DNA of 64,000 nt from positions 5,185,501 through 5,249,500 of the forward strand of contig NZ_CP148752.1 of the NCBI RefSeq assembly GCF_040448305.1, in the 5' to 3' direction. Both the position numbers and the translations under genes were made by a program. Of the stretch, positions 16,611 to 25,773 are shown in pieces. Origin of the DNA: Pseudomonas fluorescens. GTDB lineage: Bacteria > Pseudomonadota > Gammaproteobacteria > Pseudomonadales > Pseudomonadaceae. The notes beneath the pieces are model-generated. The model ran no database searches. It was given only the letters and a program-made list of their open reading frames with translations, and was not told the origin of the DNA. Positions within the stretch are counted from its first letter, which is position 1. Each line of letters opens with the position of its first letter.

Positions 16611-17071
16611 AACCGTCCCTTCAATTCGATCACCAGCAAATCACTGGCGCGCTCGATCAGGTCCAACACCTGTTCGAAGCCTTGGTCGCCGTCGTAATAC
16701 GGGTCCGGGACCTCATCGACGTCCGACTGATAGCGACGCAGGAACAGATCCAACTCGGCCTTGCACTTGACCGGTTGCAAGGCCTTGAGATTGCGCAGAT
16801 TGCTGTTGTCCATCGCCAGGATCAGATCGTAGGTGGTGAAATCGGCGCGGCTGACTTGCCGGGCGCGCTGGGCGGACAAGTCATAACCGCGCAGCTTTGC
16901 CGCGGCCTGACTGCGCTGGTCCGGCGCCTTGCCGACATGCCAGTCGCCAGTACCGGCTGAGGCGACTTCGACCTGGTCGGCCAGCCCCGCTTCACGCAAC
17001 TTATGCCGCAGCACGCCTTCGGCCGTGGGTGAACGGCAGATGTTGCCCAGGCAGACAAACAGAACCCGCAT
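16607..17071 (-). CDS. low molecular weight protein-tyrosine phosphatase
   Basis: Cytosolic phosphatase of 154 residues. The P-loop VCLGNICRSP (residues 6-15) contains the nucleophilic Cys and Arg, and the acid DPYYDG is near residues 123-128. I chose MRVLFVCLGN at 17071, which overlaps the kdsB stop by one base (TGATG), over a GTG one codon upstream. It lies in a lipid A/peptidoglycan operon; whether it regulates polysaccharide synthesis as Wzb-type enzymes do is not shown here. Confidence 0.95.
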   Translation of the reverse strand: MRVLFVCLGNICRSPTAEGVLRHKLREAGLADQVEVASAGTGDWHVGKAPDQRSQAAAKLRGYDLSAQRARQVSRADFTTYDLILAMDNSNLRNLKALQPVKCKAELDLFLRRYQSDVDEVPDPYYDGDQGFEQVLDLIERASDLLVIELKGRL

Positions 17072-17835
17072 CACGCCTCCAGCAGGCGACGAACGCGCTC
17101 TAGGTCTTCAACGGTATCGACACCGGCTGGCGGCGCGATCAGTGCGTCGGCCACATGGATCCGCACGCCGTGCCACAGGGCACGCAGCTGTTCCAGGCAC
17201 TCGGTGTTTTCCAGCCAGCATGGACCCCAGCTGACGAAATCCTGCAGGAAACCGGCGCGGTAGGCATAGATGCCGATATGGCGGCGATACGGCACACCTT
17301 CCGGCAACTGCTCAGGGTTCACGGCGAACGCATCCCGCGCCCAGGGCAAGGTGGAACGACTGAACGTCAGCGCCAGGCCATTGAGGTCGCTGACGACCTT
17401 GACCACGTTGGGGTTGAACAGGCTGTCCACGTCTTCGATCGGCTCGGCCAGGGTGGCCATGCGCGCTTCGGTATGAGCAGCCAGGTTGGCGGCCACCTGG
17501 TCGATCACGCTCGGCGGGATCAGCGGTTCGTCGCCCTGGACGTTGACCACGATGGCGTCGGGTGCCAGGCCCAGTTTCATCGCAACTTCGGCCAGGCGAT
17601 CAGTGCCGGAGTTGTGGTCTTCACGGGTCAGTACCACTTCGGCGCCGAAGCCCTTGCAGGCCTCGATAATGCGCGCATCGTCGGTGGCGACTACCACACG
17701 CTCGGCACCGCTTTTGCTCGCCTGTTCCCAGACGTGCTGGATCATCGGCTTGCCGGCGATCAGCAGCAGTGGCTTGCCTGGCAGGCGGGTAGAGGCGAAA
17801 CGCGACGGAATGACGACGGTAAAGGCTGTATTCAT
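17071..17835 (-). CDS. kdsB: 3-deoxy-manno-octulosonate cytidylyltransferase KdsB
   Basis: Activates KDO to CMP-KDO for lipopolysaccharide inner core synthesis. The 254-residue protein begins MNTAFTVVIPSRFASTRLPGKPL, with the nucleotide-binding VIPSRFASTRLPGKPL motif at residues 8-23, DDARI near 52, and NVQGDEPLI near 96-104. The ATG overlaps the stop of the small Trm112-like gene by 4 bases. Sits with lpxK and murB in a conserved Pseudomonas envelope operon. Confidence 0.97.
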   Translation of the reverse strand: MNTAFTVVIPSRFASTRLPGKPLLLIAGKPMIQHVWEQASKSGAERVVVATDDARIIEACKGFGAEVVLTREDHNSGTDRLAEVAMKLGLAPDAIVVNVQGDEPLIPPSVIDQVAANLAAHTEARMATLAEPIEDVDSLFNPNVVKVVSDLNGLALTFSRSTLPWARDAFAVNPEQLPEGVPYRRHIGIYAYRAGFLQDFVSWGPCWLENTECLEQLRALWHGVRIHVADALIAPPAGVDTVEDLERVRRLLEA

Positions 17836-18017
17836 TTGTCCAGGCGCTCGTCGGTGGTCAGGGTGCGCGCTTCGGATTCGAGCATCACCGGGATACCGTC
17901 GCGAATCGGGTAGGCCAGGCCTGCGCCCTTGCTGATCAGCTCGGTCTTGTCGGCGCTGAGCTTGAGCGGGCCTTTGCAGACTGGGCAAGCGAGGATATCG
18001 AGCAATTTGGTGTCCAT
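17832..18017 (-). CDS. ycaR: Trm112/YcaR family small zinc-ribbon-like protein
   Basis: A 61-residue protein starting MDTKLLDILACPVCKGPL, with one CPVC pair near residues 11-14 and the family segment GLAYPIRDGIPVML near 34-47. The YcaR/Trm112 family is found next to lpxK-kdsB across gammaproteobacteria; its exact role is unclear. It lies 23 bases after lpxK and overlaps kdsB by 4 bases. Confidence 0.93.
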   Translation of the reverse strand: MDTKLLDILACPVCKGPLKLSADKTELISKGAGLAYPIRDGIPVMLESEARTLTTDERLDK

Positions 18018-18040
18018 GAGCATTCCCTGGAAAAATGGAG

Positions 18041-19051
18041 TTAAGGCAACAAACGAGCCGGCAGCAGGCGCATCAACTGTGTGTCGAACCAGGCCACGAA
18101 GGCCAGTGACGGCACAGCATCGACCGCCAGGTACCACCAATCGGCGGTGGCAAAGGCACGGCATTTCACCGCGTCCTTTTCCGTCATCACCAATGGCAAT
18201 GACGGTGAGAAATTCAAAGCCTCCACGCTGTATTCGGCGTGGTCGGCAAACGCATGTGAAACCGGCTGCCAGTGTAGCGTTTCGAGGGTCTTGAAGAAAC
18301 GTTGCGGATTACCGATGCCGGCCACCGCGTGCAGGGCCTGGCCGCTGGGGAAGTGGTCGAGGGGGCGCCGTTCGCCGCTGCGCAGGTTGACCAGCGCGGT
18401 GGGTTGCAATTGAAAGGCGAATCCATCATCGCGGTCAGCCACGGCACCGTTGTAGAGCACCGCGTCGACGCTTTGCAGGCGCTCGACCGGTTCGCGCAAT
18501 GGCCCGGCAGGCAGGCATCGACGGTTGCCCAGGCCGCGGGCGGCGTCGATCAGCACCAGCTCGAGGTCACGCGCCAGGCGGTAGTGCTGCATGCCGTCGT
18601 CGGACAGGATCAAGTCCAGCGGCTCGCTGGCCAGCAAGGCTTTGACGGCGTTACCGCGATTAGGGTCGATCATCAGCGGCACGCCCGTGCGCTGGACGAT
18701 CAGCAACGGCTCGTCACCGGCGACGTCAGCGCTTTGCTCGGCCTCGACCCGCCACGGCAACTGCGGCGGTTTGGCGCCGTAGCCGCGGCTGACCACGCCG
18801 ACCCGCAGGCCGCTGCGCTGGCAGTGCTCGATCATCCATAGAATCAGCGGCGTCTTGCCGGTGCCACCCACGGTGATATTGCCAACCACGATCAGCGGCA
18901 CCGGCGGCTGATAGATCTCGCCCTCACCCGCCAGAAAGCGCTTGCGCTTGTTCATGACCACGCGCCGGTACAACCACTCCAGTGGCTGCAACAGCTTCAG
19001 GGCCGGATGACCGTCATACCACGCGGCGAGCAATCGATTGGACATGCTCAT
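18041..19051 (-). CDS. lpxK: tetraacyldisaccharide 4'-kinase LpxK
   Basis: Inner-membrane-associated kinase adding the 4'-phosphate of lipid A. The 336-residue protein has an N-terminal hydrophobic helix (LLAAWYDGHPALKLLQPL), the P-loop VVGNITVGGTGKTPL (about residues 56-70), and the DDGMQHYRLARDLEL motif with the catalytic Asp near 150. The ATG at 19051 shares a base with the exbD stop (TGATG); a second ATG at 19045 would trim two residues. Essential for outer membrane formation. Confidence 0.97.
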   Translation of the reverse strand: MSMSNRLLAAWYDGHPALKLLQPLEWLYRRVVMNKRKRFLAGEGEIYQPPVPLIVVGNITVGGTGKTPLILWMIEHCQRSGLRVGVVSRGYGAKPPQLPWRVEAEQSADVAGDEPLLIVQRTGVPLMIDPNRGNAVKALLASEPLDLILSDDGMQHYRLARDLELVLIDAARGLGNRRCLPAGPLREPVERLQSVDAVLYNGAVADRDDGFAFQLQPTALVNLRSGERRPLDHFPSGQALHAVAGIGNPQRFFKTLETLHWQPVSHAFADHAEYSVEALNFSPSLPLVMTEKDAVKCRAFATADWWYLAVDAVPSLAFVAWFDTQLMRLLPARLLP

Positions 19052-19479
19052 CAGGGCGCGGGGGGCGCCGCCTCGATAGTGGTCATGCGCAAATGGCTGA
19101 AACCAAGCTTGCCGGCCGCATCCATCGCGGTCACCACGGACTGATGTTGAGTCTTGCCGTCGGCGCTGATGGACAGCGGTCGGTTGGTGTCGCCGTTGGC
19201 TGCTTTTTGCAGCGCGTCCATCAGCGAAGCCAGGTCACTTTTCGGCAGGATCTGGTTGTTCACCGAGAACACGCCGTCGGCACTGATGGCGATGTCCAAA
19301 GGCTTGCTCTGATCGTCGGCCGGCGTGCCGCTGACGGCTTCCGGCAGATCGACGCGCAACTGGGTTTCACGGGTGAAGGTGGTGGTCACGACAAAAAACA
19401 GCAGCAGGATGAACACTACGTCGATCAGCGACGCGAGGTTGATGTCCACCGTTTCCCGTGGTTTGCGGCGGAATTTCAC
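19051..19479 (-). CDS. exbD: ExbD/TolR family biopolymer transport protein
   Basis: Proton-motive-force transducer partner with one transmembrane helix (about residues 15-37, INLASLIDVVFILLLFF) containing the conserved Asp of the LIDVVF motif, and a periplasmic domain. The length of 142 residues is normal. It overlaps the exbB-like gene by 4 bases. Being upstream of lpxK, not in a tonB or tol cluster, its cargo system is unclear; the same order is seen in P. aeruginosa from memory. Confidence 0.93.
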   Translation of the reverse strand: MKFRRKPRETVDINLASLIDVVFILLLFFVVTTTFTRETQLRVDLPEAVSGTPADDQSKPLDIAISADGVFSVNNQILPKSDLASLMDALQKAANGDTNRPLSISADGKTQHQSVVTAMDAAGKLGFSHLRMTTIEAAPPAP

Positions 19480-20111
19480 GCTTTGCTCCCGGTCAGGTCC
19501 ACATCGCGATCGCCCTGCACCACTTCGACCAGCTTGATCGCTTCCTGCTCCATGCCCACCACCAGCTCATCGATCCGGCGTTGCAGGAAACGGTGGAAGA
19601 ACACCGCGGGGATACCCACCATCAGGCCCGCTGCCGTGGTGATCAGGGCCTTGGAAATACCACCGGCCAGTACCGAGGCGTTGGTGGTCATGCCATTGCC
19701 TGTGAACGCGCTGAAAATATCGATCATGCCCAGCACCGTACCCAACAGGCCCAGCAACGGCGCCATGGCGGCGATGGTGCCCAGGGCGGCGACGTAGCGT
19801 TCGAGCTCATGGATGACTCGTTGTGCAGCCTCTTCGATGCACTCCTTCATGATCTCGCGACCATGCCTGGAGTTGGCCAGGCCGGCCGCCAGGATCTCGC
19901 CCAAAGGCGAATTGGCGCGCAGTTCCTTGAGTTTTTCCTTATTGAGCTGTTTGTCCTTGATCCAGACCCAGACCTGCCCGAGCAAGTGCTCCGGGGTCAC
20001 GCGGCTGGCTCGCAGGGTCCAGAGGCGTTCGGCGACGATCGCCATGGCCGCGATGGAACTCAGAATGATCGGCAACATCATCCAGCCGCCGGATTTGACC
20101 AATTCCCACAC
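19476..20111 (-). CDS. exbB: MotA/TolQ/ExbB family proton channel protein
   Basis: Inner membrane proton channel of 211 residues with three hydrophobic segments (about residues 10-30, 113-135 and 155-178) and the family signature APLLGLLGTVLGMIDIF. It starts with GTG (VWELVKSGGWMMLPI); AGGGGA lies about 8 bases upstream and the in-frame sequence further upstream is not family-like. It partners the adjacent exbD. A 98-base gap separates it from comEC. Confidence 0.93.
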   Translation of the reverse strand: MWELVKSGGWMMLPIILSSIAAMAIVAERLWTLRASRVTPEHLLGQVWVWIKDKQLNKEKLKELRANSPLGEILAAGLANSRHGREIMKECIEEAAQRVIHELERYVAALGTIAAMAPLLGLLGTVLGMIDIFSAFTGNGMTTNASVLAGGISKALITTAAGLMVGIPAVFFHRFLQRRIDELVVGMEQEAIKLVEVVQGDRDVDLTGSKA

Positions 20112-20209
20112 AGTGACAGTCCCCTCGAAAAAGTGCGCCACTCTAACATAGGGGGTGCAAGCACCGAAGACCGTGATGTCGCATCCGGTCGGGCTTTGAT
20201 AACGCTCGG

Positions 20210-22444
20210 TTATGGGTTGAAGGGCGGCGGATCGCGCCAGAAACGCCGTTCCTGGCGCATTGACCACGGCGGCTCGAAGCGTCCCAGTTGCAGACGAATG
20301 GCACCCTGTTCGACGCTGTCGTAGATCGCCATCCCACGTTTTTGATACCGCGCGATGACCGTCGCATGCGGATGGCCAAACGAATTGCCCTGCCCGCGGG
20401 AGATCAGCGCACCTTTAGGTTGCAGGACATCCAATAGGGCATTGGATGACGAACTGCGACTGCCGTGGTGTGGCGCCTGCAGCCAATCGGTGGGCAGGGC
20501 CAACGGACTGTCCAGCAGGGCTCTCTCGGCGGCGGCATCGATGTCGCCACTCAACAGCATCCGTTCGCCATTGGCCTCGATCAGCAAGACACAGGAGTTC
20601 TGGTTGCTGTCGCCGGCCAACGGCCAGTGCCAAAGCTGGAAATCAACTTCATCCCAGGTCCATTGCCGGCCGCTCTCACAGCTCTCGGCCTGCAATTGCG
20701 CAGGCAAGTCTGACGGTTCACCACTGACTACCTGTTTCACCGGCAAGCCCCTGGCAATCGCCGGGGCACCGCCGGCATGATCGGCATGGACGTGGCTGAT
20801 CAGCATCAGGTCGAGCCCCTTCACCCCAAGTTTGCGCAATGCTGGCAGCACCACCCGTTCCCCTTGGTCGAGTTCACCGAAACGCGGTCCGGCGTCATAA
20901 AGCAACGTGTGATGCCGAGTGCGCACCAGGATCGCCAGGCCCTGTCCGACATCCAGTTGCCAGACTTCGGCCATGCCCTCCTGCAACATCGGCCTGGGCG
21001 CAAAAACCAGCATCAACAGCATGGGCCACCCTAACGGGCGCATTGGTAAGCCTCGCGGCAGCAATAGCAAGAAGGCGCCAATGGCACCGATTACCCAGGC
21101 CCATAGCGGGACTGCCGCGGGCACCCACGCGGGAACCTGACCGGAGACGAGCCCCAATCCCCTGAACCACCCGTCGATCAGGCCGCCCGCCAGCCACAGC
21201 AATTTCTCACCCACGTAAGGCACCGGCAGCAACAGCGTCCCGAGCAAGGCCGGTGGCAGTACCACCAGACTGATCCAGGGCACCGCGAACAAATTGGCCA
21301 GCGGCCCGCTGAGACTGATCGGTAACCCCAGAACCAGTAACAATGGGCACAGCCCGATTGCAATCAGCCACTGGGCACGGGTCCAGGTCTGCCACCAACG
21401 CCAAGGCCCCAAACGTCCGCCGAAGGTCAATATCAAGACTGCCACGGCCGCGAAAGACAGCCAGAACCCAGGTTGAAGACTCGCCAGCGGCTCCAGCAGC
21501 AAAATGCCGCTGAGTGCCAACAACAGTGGCCACCATGCACCGAGATGACGGAACCGTAGACGCCACAACAACACCATTGCAATCATCAGGCAGGCCCGTC
21601 GTACCGGCACCTCGAAACCGGCCAGCATCCCGTAACCGAGCGCAGCGGCGAATGCCAGGCCACACGCCCAGGGCAACCATGGCAGACGACTCGGCCATAG
21701 CCCCAAGCGGGCCAGGCCAGCGATCAGCAGATACACGACGCCCGCCAGCAATCCGATGTGCTGCCCGGAAATCACCAACAGATGCACCGTGCCGGTGTCC
21801 TGCAATACCTGCCAGTCTTCGCGACTCAGCCCGGCGCCGTCCCCGAGCACCAACGCCGTCAACGCGCCGCTTCGCCCTTGGGCATCCACCGCCAGCAAAC
21901 GCTGACGGATTGCATCACGCCAGGCCCATTGGGCTGGCGCAAGGCGTTCGCCCTGCTTGACCGTCCCGGTCGCCCCGATGTGTTGTGCCAGCAACCAGGC
22001 CTGGTAGTCGAAGGCCTGCGGATTGAGGAGCCCGACCGGGCGCTTCAACTTGACTGCCAGGCGCCAGCGTTCGCCACTGTTCACCGGCGGCCCGCCATAC
22101 CAGGCCAGACGCATTTGCCGCGGCAGCCGGGTACGTCGGGACTGGATGTCGGTCAATTCGAAACGCACGACACCGTCGTCATGCCGAGGCAAGCCTGTGA
22201 CCCGCCCTTCGACCCAACGGGTTTCTCCGTCCAGCGTCGGCGGCAATCGGTCATCCAGCGCCCACTGCGCATTCGCGCAGGCCCAACTCAAACCGAACAG
22301 GTAAAACGCCACCGGATAGGTCCTGAACGGCAGCAACATCAAACCCGCCACCGGCATCGCCAGCCACAACCAGACCGGCGGTAATGCCGGTAAAAAACGC
22401 AAGGTCAACAGACCCAACGCCAGCGCCATCATCCCTGTGCGCAT
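20210..22444 (-). CDS. comEC: ComEC/Rec2 family DNA internalization protein
   Basis: Polytopic inner membrane protein expected to form the DNA uptake channel in natural transformation. The 744-residue protein has an N-terminal OB-like region, a competence domain with many hydrophobic segments (about 190-480), and a C-terminal metallo-beta-lactamase-like domain with the SHVHADHAGG motif near residue 560 and a later PHHGSRSSS. ATG 22444 is chosen because AAGGA lies 7 bases before it; a TTG at 22471 is an alternative. Transformation has not been shown by this sequence alone. Confidence 0.94.
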   Translation of the reverse strand: MRTGMMALALGLLTLRFLPALPPVWLWLAMPVAGLMLLPFRTYPVAFYLFGLSWACANAQWALDDRLPPTLDGETRWVEGRVTGLPRHDDGVVRFELTDIQSRRTRLPRQMRLAWYGGPPVNSGERWRLAVKLKRPVGLLNPQAFDYQAWLLAQHIGATGTVKQGERLAPAQWAWRDAIRQRLLAVDAQGRSGALTALVLGDGAGLSREDWQVLQDTGTVHLLVISGQHIGLLAGVVYLLIAGLARLGLWPSRLPWLPWACGLAFAAALGYGMLAGFEVPVRRACLMIAMVLLWRLRFRHLGAWWPLLLALSGILLLEPLASLQPGFWLSFAAVAVLILTFGGRLGPWRWWQTWTRAQWLIAIGLCPLLLVLGLPISLSGPLANLFAVPWISLVVLPPALLGTLLLPVPYVGEKLLWLAGGLIDGWFRGLGLVSGQVPAWVPAAVPLWAWVIGAIGAFLLLLPRGLPMRPLGWPMLLMLVFAPRPMLQEGMAEVWQLDVGQGLAILVRTRHHTLLYDAGPRFGELDQGERVVLPALRKLGVKGLDLMLISHVHADHAGGAPAIARGLPVKQVVSGEPSDLPAQLQAESCESGRQWTWDEVDFQLWHWPLAGDSNQNSCVLLIEANGERMLLSGDIDAAAERALLDSPLALPTDWLQAPHHGSRSSSSNALLDVLQPKGALISRGQGNSFGHPHATVIARYQKRGMAIYDSVEQGAIRLQLGRFEPPWSMRQERRFWRDPPPFNP

Positions 22445-22579
22445 AAGCCCGTCCTTGAGAGTACCCTTCAATGCTTAGCCCGCCCGTCACATGGGCGTCG
22501 TCAATAATTGTCACAAAGTCTGAATGGGCAGTTCATAGAATCCAGACATACTTGCCGCCCTGACCGACCGAGAAGCCTT

Positions 22580-23095
22580 ATGCCCCGGCGCTTATTCAAA
22601 CGTTACATGCCAGACCCGATGAGCATCAGGGAACACAAATCCTTACGCTTTCTCGGCACGCTGTTGCATGACCCGAACCTGTGGCACCTCAACCGCCACT
22701 CCGTTGCCCGCGCCATGGCGGTGGGGCTGTTCGCCGCGTTTCTGCCGATCCCGTTGCAGATGCTGCTGGCAGCCATCCTCGCCATCATCGTGCGCGGCAA
22801 CATGCCGATTGCCGTGAGCCTGGTCTGGCTGACCAACCCGATCACCATGCCTGCGGTGTTCTTCTGCACCTACCAGGCTGGCGCCTGGCTGATGGACGTT
22901 CCCACCCGGCAGTTGCCGGACTCACTGACCTGGGAATGGATCAGGGGCGAAATCTCGACACTGTGGCAACCGTTTCTGTTGGGCTCGGTTGTAACCGGGC
23001 TGGCACTCGGTGCACTGGCCTACTTCCTGGTGATGATGTATTGGCGCTGGTGGGTGGCGCGGCAATGGAAGCGGCGCAGGCAAAGTCGAATGTGA
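22580..23095 (+). CDS. DUF2062 family membrane protein
   Basis: Inner membrane protein of 171 residues from MPRRLFKRYMPDP. It has two or three hydrophobic segments (about 50-75, 80-105, 135-160) and the DUF2062 hallmark stretch NPITMPAVFFCTYQAGAWL. The function is unknown. It is divergent from comEC, ends before a terminator, and has the basic C-terminus WKRRRQSRM, consistent with a cytosolic tail. Start chosen for the conserved RRLFKR opening. Confidence 0.88.
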   Translation: MPRRLFKRYMPDPMSIREHKSLRFLGTLLHDPNLWHLNRHSVARAMAVGLFAAFLPIPLQMLLAAILAIIVRGNMPIAVSLVWLTNPITMPAVFFCTYQAGAWLMDVPTRQLPDSLTWEWIRGEISTLWQPFLLGSVVTGLALGALAYFLVMMYWRWWVARQWKRRRQSRM

Positions 23096-23100
23096 GAATG

Positions 23101-23134
23101 CAAAACGGCCTCCACTTGGGAGGCCGTTTTTTTT
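23101..23134 (+). terminator. intrinsic terminator after the DUF2062 gene
   Basis: AAAACGGCCTCC and GGAGGCCGTTTT form a 12-bp stem with a short loop, followed by a run of T. It starts about 6 bases after the stop codon. Confidence 0.9.
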
Positions 23135-23174
23135 ATGCGGTGTCTGGGCTGACGCCATCGTCGGAACGCCGCCC

Positions 23175-23248
23175 GGAGCAAGCTCGCTCCCACACTCGAT
23201 CCATGTCGCAAAGTAGATCCCCTGTGGGAGCGAGCTTGCTCGCGATGC
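23175..23248. repeat. REP pair in tail-to-tail arrangement
   Basis: An inverted REP (GGAGCAAGCTCGCTCCCACA, 23175-23194) is followed by a direct REP (TGTGGGAGCGAGCTTGCTCG, from 23223). Here the TGTGGG ends face inward, opposite to the REPINs elsewhere in the window, and the outer end of the first copy has lost the usual ATCGC. Confidence 0.85.
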
Positions 23249-23265
23249 AGGCGACACGGTATCCC

Positions 23266-24045
23266 TTAAGTACGCATCCCGCGCCCGCTGACCAGCAACC
23301 GTGCACTACCGAGATACAGCACCGCGGTCGCGACCAGCATGAAGGCGATGGCCACGCTGATGCGGATATCCGAAACGCCAAGGATGCCGTAACGGAACGC
23401 GTTGACCATGTGCAGCACCGGGTTGGCAAGGGACACGGTCTGCCAGAACGGCGGCAGCAAGGTGATCGAGTAGAAGACCCCGCCCAGGTAAGTCAGTGGC
23501 GTCAGCACGAAAGTCGGAATGATCGAAATGTCATCGAAGTTGCGCGCAAACACGGCGTTGATGAAGCCCAGCAGCGAGAAGATCGTCGCGGTCAGCACCA
23601 CCACCAGAATAGTCACGCCCAGATGATGCACCTGCAAATGGGTGAAGAACAGCGACAGCAGAGTCACGATGATCCCCACCATCAACCCGCGTAGCACACC
23701 GCCCAGGGTGTAGCCGATCAGAATAGTGTGCGGCGACAGCGGCGAGACCATCAGTTCTTCAATGGAACGCTGGAACTTGCTGCCGAAGAAACTCGACACC
23801 ACGTTGCCGTAGGAGTTGGTGATCACCGACATCATGATCAGCCCCGGCACGATGTACTCCATGTAAGTGAAGCCACCCATGTCGCCGATTTGCCGACCGA
23901 TCAGATTACCGAAGATCACGAAGTACAGGACCATGGTGATGGCCGGTGGCAGCAAGGTCTGCGGCCAGATCCGGGTGAAACGCCGGACTTCACGGTAAAC
24001 GATGGTGTTGAGGGCAACGAGGTTGGGGCGCAGCTCGGAACTCAT
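23266..24045 (-). CDS. ABC-2 type transporter permease (YadH-like)
   Basis: Membrane subunit of an ABC-2 exporter. The 259-residue protein has six predicted hydrophobic segments (first about 30-48, last about 232-252) and the ABC-2 family stretch PLTYLGGVFYSITLLPPFW near 200. It overlaps the ATPase gene by 4 bases (ATGA). The E. coli homologue pair is yadGH; the transported substrate is unknown. In P. aeruginosa the same neighbours are found around PA2811-PA2813 (recollection). Confidence 0.93.
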   Translation of the reverse strand: MSSELRPNLVALNTIVYREVRRFTRIWPQTLLPPAITMVLYFVIFGNLIGRQIGDMGGFTYMEYIVPGLIMMSVITNSYGNVVSSFFGSKFQRSIEELMVSPLSPHTILIGYTLGGVLRGLMVGIIVTLLSLFFTHLQVHHLGVTILVVVLTATIFSLLGFINAVFARNFDDISIIPTFVLTPLTYLGGVFYSITLLPPFWQTVSLANPVLHMVNAFRYGILGVSDIRISVAIAFMLVATAVLYLGSARLLVSGRGMRT

Positions 24046-24974
24046 ACCGCCACCTTCGACAGATTTTTCTCCACCAGGGACACGAACAACTCCTCAAGCC
24101 GATTGGTTTTGTTGCGCAGGCTCAGTACTTCGATGTTCTGCTGCGCCAACTGGGTGAACAGCGCGGTGATGCCCATGGATTTGTCCACCTGGACTTCCAG
24201 GGTGTGGCTGTCGATCAGCCGGGACGGGTAGCCGAGCAACTGAGGCGCCACTTGCAACGTGTTCTTCATATCCAGCAGGAACGTTTCCACATGCAATTGG
24301 CTGAGCAACTGCTTCATGCTGGTGTTCTCGACGATGGTGCCGTGGTCGATGATGCCGATGTTGCGGCACAACTGCTCAGCCTCTTCCAGGTAGTGGGTCG
24401 TGAGGATGATGGTGATGCCTTTCTGGTTCAGCTCGGTGAGGAAGCTCCACATTGAGCGACGCAGCTCGATGTCCACCCCGGCAGTCGGTTCGTCGAGGAT
24501 CAGCAGGCGCGGTTCATGAACCAGCGCGCGGGCGATCATCAGGCGACGCTTCATGCCGCCGGACAGTGAACGCGACGGCACGTCCTTCTTGTCCCACAGG
24601 CCGAGCTGGGTCAGGTACTGTTCGGCGCGTTCCTTGGCGATTTTCGCCGGGATGCCGTAGTAGCCGGCCTGGGTCACGACGATGTCGAAGGTCTTTTCGA
24701 ACTGGTTGAAGTTGAACTCCTGAGGCACCACGCCGATGGAGCGCTTGAGCTGCGCAGGATTCCTGTCCAGGTCGTGGCCGAAGATATTCACTGTGCCGCT
24801 GGTCTTGTTCACCAGGGTCGAGAGAATGCCGATGGTCGTGGATTTGCCGGCGCCGTTCGGGCCGAGCAAGGCGAAGAAGTCACCTTCGGCGACATCCAGA
24901 TCGATACCACTCAGGGCCTGGAAACCGTTGCCGTAGGTTTTGGTTAGCTGCCGGATGGACAGAGCGGAACTCAT
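24042..24974 (-). CDS. ABC transporter ATP-binding protein (YadG-like)
   Basis: ATPase subunit of 310 residues partnering the overlapping permease. Walker A GPNGAGKST is at about residues 37-45, the signature LSGGMKRR near 138-145, Walker B LLILDEPTAGVD near 157-168, and the H-loop TTHYLEEAE near 195. The C-terminal ~80 residues form an extra domain common in YadG/NodI-type exporters. Start MSSALSIRQLTKTYG is chosen because the longer in-frame extension is unlike the family. Confidence 0.94.
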   Translation of the reverse strand: MSSALSIRQLTKTYGNGFQALSGIDLDVAEGDFFALLGPNGAGKSTTIGILSTLVNKTSGTVNIFGHDLDRNPAQLKRSIGVVPQEFNFNQFEKTFDIVVTQAGYYGIPAKIAKERAEQYLTQLGLWDKKDVPSRSLSGGMKRRLMIARALVHEPRLLILDEPTAGVDIELRRSMWSFLTELNQKGITIILTTHYLEEAEQLCRNIGIIDHGTIVENTSMKQLLSQLHVETFLLDMKNTLQVAPQLLGYPSRLIDSHTLEVQVDKSMGITALFTQLAQQNIEVLSLRNKTNRLEELFVSLVEKNLSKVAV

Positions 24975-25106
24975 ATCTGATTTACGCACCAAGAAGGGAA
25001 GAAAGGGATAAGTATGGGCGGCGGCGAACAATACAACCGCAGCGAACTGGCACAATGGTGCTTGTCGCCGCCACACAAGTACAGTCAAGCGTGTCGATAG
25101 TGAGTA

Positions 25107-25730
25107 TTAAGTCAACGCGGTCATGACGGCCTTCCGATACGCCGGACGCTGTTTCAACCGTGCGTACCAGGCCTGCAGATTCGGTTGTGGCGCACGCTCG
25201 ATCGGCATCTCGAACCAGGCATAAATGAAACTGCCCAAGGGAATATCGCCCATGCCGATCTCGTCTCCGGATAGGTAGGGCTTGTTCGCCAACGCCTGAT
25301 CGGCCATCGCCAGCAACGTCTCGCATTCCTTGATCGCCGCCTTGATGGCGGGCCAGTCCTGCTGGTCTGCCGGGGTACGCAGCACGCCCCAGAACACGGT
25401 GCGGAACGGGCCGGCAAAGCTCGAAGTGGTCCAGTCCATCCACTTGTCGGCAGTGGCGCGGGCCTTAAGATTGTTCGGGTACCAGGCCGTGCCGTCGGCA
25501 TGCAAGGCCATCAGGTAACGCACGATGGCGTTGGATTCCCACAACACAAAACCGTCGTCTTCAATGACAGGCACGCGACCATTGGGATTCATGGCGCGGT
25601 AGTCGGGCGTATCGACGACACCAAAGGCGCCACCGGCATCGATCGCCTCATAGGCCAGCCCCAGCTCTTCGGCGGCCCACAATGGTTTTCTGACATTCGA
25701 CGAGTTTTTCCGACCCCAGATCTTCAGCAT
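25107..25730 (-). CDS. glutathione S-transferase family protein
   Basis: Soluble protein of 207 residues with the N-terminal thioredoxin-like domain (MLKIWGRKNSSNVRKPLW; catalytic Ser likely at 10 or 11, NGRVPVIEDDG at about 49-59, ESNAI at 65-69) and an all-helical C-terminal domain. The beta-class-like SSNV motif suggests glutathione binding; the substrate is unknown. It is upstream of the ABC exporter on the same strand with a 132-base gap. Confidence 0.92.
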   Translation of the reverse strand: MLKIWGRKNSSNVRKPLWAAEELGLAYEAIDAGGAFGVVDTPDYRAMNPNGRVPVIEDDGFVLWESNAIVRYLMALHADGTAWYPNNLKARATADKWMDWTTSSFAGPFRTVFWGVLRTPADQQDWPAIKAAIKECETLLAMADQALANKPYLSGDEIGMGDIPLGSFIYAWFEMPIERAPQPNLQAWYARLKQRPAYRKAVMTALT

Positions 25731-25773
25731 GACCGCCTCTTTTTCGATAAGTGGGCAGGCAGCATACGCCGGA

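Noticed and set aside
16607..17074. Start at GTG 17074 for the phosphatase gene
   Set aside because: The ATG one codon later gives MRVLFVCLGN, the usual start, and overlaps the kdsB stop as TGATG.
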